11,070 bases of DNA, from the NCBI GenBank assembly GCA_020721385.1, contig DYMW01000031.1:1-11070 (forward strand), written 5' to 3'. The stretch comes from Sulfurovum sp. (lineage in GTDB: Bacteria > Campylobacterota > Campylobacteria > Campylobacterales > Sulfurovaceae). Shown in pieces: positions 6,505 through 11,070 of the stretch; the stretch's first letter is position 1, and each line of letters starts with the position of its first letter. The translations under genes were made by a program, and so were the position numbers. The notes beneath the pieces were generated by a model that saw only the letters and a program-made list of their open reading frames with translations, was not told where the DNA came from and did not search any database.

Positions 6505-7098
6505 ATGCAACCTGAAGAGATAAACATCGAAGCGTTAAAAACCAACCAAGAGTTTCAAAACAATCTCAAAAAATTAGAAGAAGAGATGAGAAATGAAAAC
6601 AGCATTGCCAAGGGGTACCAACTCTTAGATGCCAAACTGTTGCTTGAAGCAGACGAAGATGAGATTAACGATATTTTTACCTTTATTGTTAACACTGCCT
6701 TTGATGTTTTGGCTGAAAACCTTATTGCACACAAAGGATTTGATATGGCTGTTTATGAAGATTTAGCCACGGCTAGAGCCATCTATGAACATGGAATTCA
6801 ACGCTACAGTGAAAACGACATTAAAGGAGCCAAAGAGATTTTTTTGGTACTGCACCACACCATGCAAAACCCTGAACTCAAAGATGCCATGATGATTCAT
6901 GCCGCAGCCGTAATGGCAGGTCATAAATTTGAAGATTTCATTCAAAATCTTGTCGATACCTCAGGGGTTGATGAATCTGACCCAACCGCCTTTTTTATTC
7001 AAACCTTTGTCCAACCAACCGATATTTTGTTAACCATGTTTGCCAAATATGTTAAATTGGGAAAAGAAGAGTTAAAAGTTTTGGAAGAGAGTAAGTAG
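6505..7098 (+). CDS. Hypothetical acidic helical protein between the aminotransferase and murC
   Basis: 197 residues from an ATG with AAGGA about 7 bases upstream. I do not recognise a family. There is no signal peptide or membrane segment, so it is expected in the cytoplasm. It is rich in Glu/Asp and appears almost entirely helical: a charged N-terminal helix (10-35), a segment with LLEADEDEINDIFTF (46-60), and a central part (about 90-150; AIYEHGIQRYSEND, then AKEIFLVLHHTM, then AAAVMAGHKFEDFI) whose alternating helices recall TPR-like pairs such as SycD-type chaperones. That resemblance is weak. It starts 21 bases after the aminotransferase and ends 3 bases before murC, so the three are surely cotranscribed and this product may serve cell-wall synthesis. 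Codon use matches the neighbours. Confidence 0.85.
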   Translation: MQPEEINIEALKTNQEFQNNLKKLEEEMRNENSIAKGYQLLDAKLLLEADEDEINDIFTFIVNTAFDVLAENLIAHKGFDMAVYEDLATARAIYEHGIQRYSENDIKGAKEIFLVLHHTMQNPELKDAMMIHAAAVMAGHKFEDFIQNLVDTSGVDESDPTAFFIQTFVQPTDILLTMFAKYVKLGKEELKVLEESK

Positions 7099-7101
7099 TT
7101 T

Positions 7102-8415
7102 ATGAAAATACACTTCATAGGAATCGGAGGCATTGGTCTCTCAGCACTTGCCAAATTCTTAGCCAATGATGGTCATCAAATTTCAGGTTCTGACATTAAA
7201 CAGACAGAAATCACCAATGATTTAGCACTCAACTTTGGAGCAAAAATCACCATTCCTCATCATGCAGATGCGGTTGAAGGTGTGGAACGCGTTATCTACT
7301 CGGCAGCCGTTCGCCCCAACAATCCAGAGTACCAAAGAGCCAAAGCATTGGGCATTGAACTGCTTTCAAGAAAAGCCTCTCTTAAAACCATTTTGGGTGA
7401 AAAAGAGGTCTATGCTGTGGGTGGAGCCCATGGTAAAAGTACCACTTCTGCCATGTTGGCATCGATTATTCCCAACTCCAATGCCCTCATTGGTGCGATT
7501 AGCAAAGAGTTTGGCTCAAATGTTCGTTATGCCAACAACAACAAAGTGGTTTTTGAAGCCGATGAGAGTGATGAGAGTTTTTTAAACAGCAATCCTTACC
7601 TAGCCATCGTTACCAATGTAGAACCTGAACACATGGAGTATTATGAATACGATGAAGAGCGATTTTACAATGCATATAAAAACTTTTTAACCCTTGCTCA
7701 AATACGGGTGATTAACGCTGAAGATCCATTTTTAGCCTCTCTTGATATGGAAGTAATTAAACTTTTCCCCTCTAAAGATATAACCAATACTGAGTTTGTT
7801 TTGGTCAATGGTACACCGCATACCAAGTTTACGCTCAAAGATTTGGGTGATTTTGAAGTGTTTGGGTTGGGTGACCACATTGCACTCGATGCCTCTTTGG
7901 CAATTTTGGGTGCATTAGCCTTGGGTGAAAAGATAGAAAATATCCGAGCGAATTTGCTTCACTACAAAGGGATTAAAAAACGGTTTGACATTGTGCAGAA
8001 CAAAGAGAACTGTGTGGTTATCGACGATTATGGTCACCATCCAACAGAAATTAAAGTCACCATTAAATCGCTTAAAACCTACCAAAAATTACGAGGATTT
8101 AAAAAACTTCAAGTCATTTGGCAACCCCATAAATACAGCCGAACCATTGACAATTTACCTGCATTTGTTGAGTGTTTTGAAGGCGTTGATGAACTCGTGA
8201 TTTTACCAATATGGTCAGCAGGTGAACTCGAAGTAGACATCGATTTAAAAGGGGCTTTTAGCCGTTACAACCTACACATGGCAGACAAAGTAACCCGTAA
8301 AGATGGTGTCGTTCAGATTATTCAAGACAACAACATCATTACTGAATACCGTGAAGACCTCATCACCGCTTTTGGTGCAGGTGACATTACTTATCAAATA
8401 CGAGGAGAAGCGTAA
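7102..8415 (+). CDS. murC: UDP-N-acetylmuramate--L-alanine ligase
   Basis: 437 residues; cytoplasmic ATP-dependent ligase that adds L-Ala to UDP-MurNAc, the first amino acid of the peptidoglycan stem. The N-terminal UDP-binding domain begins HFIGIGGIGLSALA (4-17). The ATP loop is GAHGKSTTSA (108-117; Lys 112), a variant of the usual GTHGKTTT. Next come EADESDES (152-159) and TNVEPEH (171-177) of the central domain. The C-terminal domain starts near GIKKRF (290-295) and has DDYGHHPTE (308-316) and QPHKYSRT (341-348). It is somewhat shorter than the 460-490 residues common in enterobacteria but complete. It begins 3 bases after the previous gene, inside whose end its purine-rich ribosome site (GAAGAGAGTAAG) lies, so coupled translation is likely. 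Last gene of the operon. Confidence 0.97.
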   Translation: MKIHFIGIGGIGLSALAKFLANDGHQISGSDIKQTEITNDLALNFGAKITIPHHADAVEGVERVIYSAAVRPNNPEYQRAKALGIELLSRKASLKTILGEKEVYAVGGAHGKSTTSAMLASIIPNSNALIGAISKEFGSNVRYANNNKVVFEADESDESFLNSNPYLAIVTNVEPEHMEYYEYDEERFYNAYKNFLTLAQIRVINAEDPFLASLDMEVIKLFPSKDITNTEFVLVNGTPHTKFTLKDLGDFEVFGLGDHIALDASLAILGALALGEKIENIRANLLHYKGIKKRFDIVQNKENCVVIDDYGHHPTEIKVTIKSLKTYQKLRGFKKLQVIWQPHKYSRTIDNLPAFVECFEGVDELVILPIWSAGELEVDIDLKGAFSRYNLHMADKVTRKDGVVQIIQDNNIITEYREDLITAFGAGDITYQIRGEA

Positions 8416-8428
8416 CCGCTTTTTCCTC
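8402..8428 (+). terminator. Hairpin over the murC stop codon, possible terminator
   Basis: GAGGA (8402-8406) pairs with TCCTC (8424-8428), and AAGCG (8408-8412) pairs with CGCTT (8417-8421). A G-T pair and one bulged T join them. The four-base loop TAAC contains the murC stop codon TAA. About 11 pairs in 27 bases between convergent genes suits a terminator, but no T-run follows, so it may instead protect the mRNA 3' end. Confidence 0.45.
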
Positions 8429-8441
8429 ACTTAATCAAAAT

Positions 8442-8942
8442 TTAGCTCTTCTTATCAGAAAAATGAGATGACAATTTATCAAAAAAGCTTGTAATCTCAT
8501 CAATCGCAGTAACAGCCATTTTTTCAACACTCTCTTTTGAATTGTGAAAATCTACACTAATTTCTTTGCCTCTTTTTGCCCAAAAATCTTCAGCTTCCAT
8601 TTTCGCAAGATGTGCCTGTAGTTTGGCTGTATCAAACTTTTCTTCGACATTGTTGGCTATTTTTGTGGTAAAATCCTCCATATCCTCTTTGACACTTTCC
8701 ATTTTTTCACGAACTTCCATTGCACCTACATGAGCTTCTAAGGTTGTCTCATCCCCTGCTTTAGAAAAATTTTCAGATGCATTTTCTAATTTGCTACGCA
8801 TCTCACTAAAATTCTTTTTTAAATCACCCCACATTTCACTGGCACTGTCACTCAATTTATCAGACATCTCTTCTACTTTTTCTTCCAATGTATGCATTGC
8901 TTTGGTTGATTTTTCTATTGCTTCTTTAAAATTTGTTTCCAT
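8442..8942 (-). CDS. Amphipathic helical protein with a duplicated AHxxxME motif
   Basis: 166 residues; ATG at 8942 with AAGGATGG upstream and a good TATAAT promoter, so it has its own transcript. No signal peptide or membrane span. The sequence is almost wholly charged amphipathic helix and coiled coil, rich in Lys, Glu, Met and Phe. Two similar units occur 40 residues apart: LEAHVGAME (68-76) and LQAHLAKME (108-116), each followed by an acidic/basic helix. This repeat style recalls small stress-linked helical proteins such as the Sll1863-type family, and the general look is that of apolipoprotein-like or phasin-like surface-coating helices. Neither assignment is proven. It is convergent with murC, only 26 bases away, and lies downstream of nagA on the same strand. 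Confidence 0.8.
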   Translation of the reverse strand: METNFKEAIEKSTKAMHTLEEKVEEMSDKLSDSASEMWGDLKKNFSEMRSKLENASENFSKAGDETTLEAHVGAMEVREKMESVKEDMEDFTTKIANNVEEKFDTAKLQAHLAKMEAEDFWAKRGKEISVDFHNSKESVEKMAVTAIDEITSFFDKLSSHFSDKKS

Positions 8943-8974
8943 TTTTTATCCATCCTTTTTGATTAATATGTTAC

Positions 8975-8980
8975 ATTATA
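8975..8980 (-). promoter_or_regulatory. -10 box for the helical protein gene
   Basis: The minus strand reads TATAAT in the context GTTATAATG, 32 bases before the ATG at 8942, with the start expected near 8968. A T-rich run lies upstream where Campylobacterota promoters usually have one. This makes the gene independent of nagA, although nagA transcripts could read through because no terminator is visible between them. Confidence 0.6.
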
Positions 8981-9016
8981 ACACTTTTAACTAAAAAATA
9001 CTTAATTTTATGAATA

Positions 9017-10138
9017 TCAAGAATACCTCAACTCCCCATCCACAAAAACCTTTAACACCTTAAACGCTTCATCAAACAACACCAAATCTGCAGGATAATC
9101 CTCTTTTAATTCCCCTATCTCTAACCCCAATTTTTGAGCAGGTAATTTGGTCACCATTGCAATGAGTTCAGGTAATTTAATCTCGCTATGGTTATAAAAA
9201 TTTTTCAATGCTTCATTGAATTTTAGAACACTTCCTGCCAAAGTACCATCCTCTAACCTTGCCTCTCCCTCTTTTACGATAACCTTTTGCCCACCCAAAG
9301 TGTACGTTCCACACTTCATGCACCCTGCTCTCATGGCATCGGTAATAAGTAAAAGTTGTTCTTGTTTTAACGTATAGACCAAATTAAAAAAAGCGGGATG
9401 AATGTGAATCAAATCCGCAATAACATCACAACTAATACTGTTGTTGGCAAGTACCGCACCCACAATTCCTGGTTCACGGTGATGCAAAGGATTCATCGCA
9501 TTAAAGAGATGGGTAGCATGGGTAATTCCCTCTTTAAAACTCTGTTGGCTTTGCATATAGGTCGCATCACTGTGACCTATACTTAACACTATTTTAGGAT
9601 AATGTTTTTGCAAATACGCCATAAAAGCTTTGGCTCCTTCAACTTCAGGAGCTAAGGTTATCATCTTAATCATCTCCAAATAAGAAGCAATTATTTCGAT
9701 ATTGGGTTGTTGAATATACTCAGGATTTTGAGCCCCATGTTTTTGGGCATTAATAAAGGGTCCTTCTAAATGAACACCCACTATTTTAGCTCCTGTAACA
9801 CTGTTTTTATGATGTTGAAGATTTAAAAGAGCCTTATCAATCTCTAAAGGTGACATCGTCATGGTCGTGGCCAAAAAAGAGGTGGTTCCTGTTTGTAAAA
9901 GTGTTTGAGAGATGATTTCTAACGACTCGGGTGTAGCATCCATCACATCAGCTCCCCCTGAACCATGAATATGAATATCAACAAATCCTGCACTCAAATA
10001 TGCCCCACCAGCATCAATAACCTCTGCCCATATTGGTAACTCTTTGGTAATGGTAATAATTTTTTGAACAAAAAGAAGATTGTACCCTACTAAAATTTTA
10101 CCATCAGTGATGATTTTTGCGTTTATGATGGCTTTCAT
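9017..10138 (-). CDS. nagA: N-acetylglucosamine-6-phosphate deacetylase
   Basis: About 373 residues; cytoplasmic amidohydrolase that converts GlcNAc-6-P to glucosamine-6-P and acetate, used in amino-sugar catabolism and recycling of wall sugars. I choose the ATG at 10138 (MKAIINAKIITDG, a normal family start); an ATG at 10147 is also possible, and neither has a good ribosome site. Metal and active-site motifs are complete: HIHG with His 56 and 58, HLEGPF (Glu 125), GHSDAT (His 189), THLFNAM (His 210) and LITDAM (catalytic Asp 267). The HxH pair places it with two-metal enzymes of the B. subtilis type; E. coli NagA, as I recall, lacks that pair. No nagB, nagK or sugar transporter gene is present nearby. 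It lies 48 bases after the HEPN gene on the same strand. Confidence 0.93.
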   Translation of the reverse strand: MKAIINAKIITDGKILVGYNLLFVQKIITITKELPIWAEVIDAGGAYLSAGFVDIHIHGSGGADVMDATPESLEIISQTLLQTGTTSFLATTMTMSPLEIDKALLNLQHHKNSVTGAKIVGVHLEGPFINAQKHGAQNPEYIQQPNIEIIASYLEMIKMITLAPEVEGAKAFMAYLQKHYPKIVLSIGHSDATYMQSQQSFKEGITHATHLFNAMNPLHHREPGIVGAVLANNSISCDVIADLIHIHPAFFNLVYTLKQEQLLLITDAMRAGCMKCGTYTLGGQKVIVKEGEARLEDGTLAGSVLKFNEALKNFYNHSEIKLPELIAMVTKLPAQKLGLEIGELKEDYPADLVLFDEAFKVLKVFVDGELRYS

Positions 10139-10186
10139 AAAGTGCATTGCAGAGAATTTAATGTTGTAAAATTAACCATGATTTCT

Positions 10187-10627
10187 TTAGTCATTTTTAA
10201 TTCGCAACATCTCTTTTAAATAAAACAAATCCTCATAATATTCACTTTTTAATGCCTCTTCTAAATATATTTGATAATTTTCAATCTTTGGTATTATCTC
10301 AATCAATACTGTTTTAAGTTTAGGAAGATACTCTTGAATAACACTCCAAACAATGCTCTCATCAACACCTCGATAATCATGAGATATTTTATCTCTCATG
10401 GCAGATAGATTTTTCCAATTAATCGTATTAGAAGTTTTTAACTCTTTATCAATCTTTTTATTCTCTTCTCCAATAGCAATCAATAAATTAACCGTAGCAT
10501 TAAAATTTAACTGTTTATTGGCATAGTAAAAATTCTCTTCATTATCAAAATCTTGAGAATAAATGGTTATCTTTTCAATTGCTTCAAGAATAGTAAACAC
10601 ATAAAGTATATTTTTAGAATCAAACAT
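10187..10627 (-). CDS. hepT: HEPN domain toxin-like protein, HepT family with C-terminal extension
   Basis: 146 residues; ATG at 10627 with AAAGGA about 10 bases upstream. The defining HEPN RNase motif R-x4-H-x-Y is intact in RDKISHDYRG (Arg 78, His 83, Tyr 85), preceded by the usual WKNLSAMRDKI context. In characterised HepT/MntA systems the protein is an RNase toxin, and its Tyr in this motif is AMPylated by the MNT partner. HepT proteins are usually 110-120 residues. Here about 30 further residues (117-146), rich in Tyr, Glu and Leu, form an extra helix. The start overlaps the MNT gene by 8 bases, so translation is coupled. Hand counts on two 60-base rows give about 27 percent GC, against 45-48 percent in sampled nagA and murC rows, a sign of transfer. 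Activity is inferred. Confidence 0.88.
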   Translation of the reverse strand: MFDSKNILYVFTILEAIEKITIYSQDFDNEENFYYANKQLNFNATVNLLIAIGEENKKIDKELKTSNTINWKNLSAMRDKISHDYRGVDESIVWSVIQEYLPKLKTVLIEIIPKIENYQIYLEEALKSEYYEDLFYLKEMLRIKND

Positions 10628-10916
10628 AAATAAAATCCTTTTGTGCTTCTATTTTAACCAATGGATTTAACTTTTTTTCATTTATCAAATCAATTCTAGT
10701 ATGAAACGCTTTTTTTAACTCATTTTCAAATTCCATATACTTATCAAATGTCAATTTAGAACCCTCTTTAAGTGTATACAAAATATCTACATCACTATCC
10801 TCTCTATTTTCTCCTCTAGCATAAGAGCCAAAAAGAGTCATTTTTGAAATTTGATATTTATCTAAAAATTTTTGTTTGTTTTGTTTTAAAAAAATTATAA
10901 TTTGATTGGTTGTCAT
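10620..10916 (-). CDS. mntA: MNT-type minimal nucleotidyltransferase, antitoxin of the HEPN pair
   Basis: 98 residues; ATG at 10916 with GAGGA 8 bases upstream. A short N-terminal helix is followed by the nucleotidyltransferase signature G-S-x10-D-x-D: GSYARG (30-35), then DVD with Asp 42 and 44. The third metal-binding Asp is at 76 in RIDLI. All catalytic residues are therefore present, which suits an active enzyme that adds AMP to the Tyr of the HEPN partner and so silences it, as described for MntA/HepT. In this pair the MNT gene comes first and its end overlaps the HEPN start by 8 bases. The gene is among the most AT-rich parts of the window. It starts 44 bases beyond the hslU terminator hairpin, so it probably has its own promoter. 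Confidence 0.9.
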   Translation of the reverse strand: MTTNQIIIFLKQNKQKFLDKYQISKMTLFGSYARGENREDSDVDILYTLKEGSKLTFDKYMEFENELKKAFHTRIDLINEKKLNPLVKIEAQKDFIYV

Positions 10917-10930
10917 TTTTGATTCCTCGT

Positions 10931-10949
10931 ATAATAAATTAAAATAATA
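10931..10949 (-). promoter_or_regulatory. Possible promoter region of the MNT-HEPN pair
   Basis: Two TATTAT hexamers on the minus strand (10949-10944 and 10936-10931) lie between the terminator hairpin and the MNT start. The outer one would give a leader of about 20 bases including the ribosome site; the inner one would give almost none. In sequence this AT-rich either could be chance. Confidence 0.3.
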
Positions 10950-10960
10950 AATATTTCTAA

Positions 10961-10990
10961 GTTAAAAGCCCATTTTTATGGTCTTTTAAC
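10961..10990 (-). terminator. Hairpin terminator after hslU
   Basis: Outer arms GTTAAAAG (10961-10968) and CTTTTAAC (10983-10990) pair fully. After one mismatch, four inner pairs (CCAT with ATGG) close a three-base loop. The A-run, GC core and T-run layout is that of a factor-independent terminator able to work in both directions. It lies 20 bases past the hslU stop and shields the MNT-HEPN pair from hslU transcription. Confidence 0.75.
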
Positions 10991-11009
10991 TATTTTACGT
11001 AAGAACAAA

Positions 11010-11070
11010 TTACAAAATATACCGAGTAATATCTTCGCTATCAACCAGTTTTTCAAGCTTCTCTTCAATG
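11010..11070 (-). CDS. hslU: 3' end of hslU, ATPase subunit of the HslUV protease (partial)
   Basis: Reading the minus strand from the right edge gives 19 codons ending IEEKLEKLVDSEDITRYIL and a TAA stop at 11010-11012. The ending LV-x2-ED-(L/I)-(S/T)-R-(Y/F)-IL is the very conserved tail of HslU (E. coli ends DALVADEDLSRFIL), which inserts into HslV to switch on its protease. Only this tail is in the window, and the rest lies to the right. The call rests on a short but distinctive motif, correct frame, a stop and a terminator just after it. Confidence 0.8.
   Translation of the reverse strand, partial: IEEKLEKLVDSEDITRYIL

Noticed and set aside
1..11070. tRNA, rRNA, insertion sequence, phage or CRISPR content
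   Set aside because: I saw no cloverleaf with a conserved T-loop, no transposase-like protein, no inverted-terminal-repeat pair flanking a gene, and no regular repeat array.

Overview
The window looks like the chromosome of a free-living member of the Campylobacterota (epsilonproteobacteria; Sulfurimonas, Sulfuricurvum or Sulfurovum-like). This rests on the AT-rich genes, the promoter style (T-rich upstream tracts ending in GATATAAT with no clear -35 box), the look of the DnaX, MurC and HslU ends, and the aminotransferase-murC neighbourhood. The genus is inference. Most genes are housekeeping or envelope genes packed with short gaps; only the left 45-402 gap and the HEPN/MNT pair at the right look accessory.

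Layout. (1) 1-44: the first 14 codons of a minus-strand gene, possibly a class I aminoacyl-tRNA synthetase, with a GATATAAT promoter. (2) 45-402: a gap of about 360 bases with no convincing gene, but with small overlapping ORFs on both strands. (3) 403-2938, minus strand: dnaX (clamp-loader tau subunit) followed by a DUF1287 lipoprotein. (4) 3027-3920, plus strand: a YpfJ-type membrane-anchored zinc metallopeptidase, divergent from dnaX, with back-to-back -10 boxes between the two. (5) 3938-4696, minus strand: an exported protein with two thioredoxin-like domains, the second lacking its cysteines. It is divergent from a small exported four-cysteine protein (4855-5238) that ends at a strong hairpin. 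(6) 5353-8415, plus strand: a three-gene operon of a DapC-like aminotransferase, a conserved-looking helical protein and murC. (7) 8442-8942, minus strand: an amphipathic helical protein with an internal duplication. (8) 9017-10916, minus strand: nagA, a HEPN toxin-like protein and its MNT nucleotidyltransferase partner. (9) 11010-11070: the last 19 codons of hslU, followed by a terminator hairpin.

How the genes fit together. The central operon is a peptidoglycan precursor unit: the aminotransferase can supply the diaminopimelate branch, and MurC adds the first amino acid to UDP-MurNAc. NagA could feed amino sugar back into the same pathway, and the DUF1287 lipoprotein may act on the cell wall. 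The overlapping MNT and HEPN genes form a type VII toxin-antitoxin module, clearly more AT-rich than its surroundings and probably acquired. No large undescribed multi-gene system is evident. The best leads are the extended HEPN protein, the thioredoxin/four-Cys divergent pair, the duplicated helical protein and the unexplained 45-402 gap.
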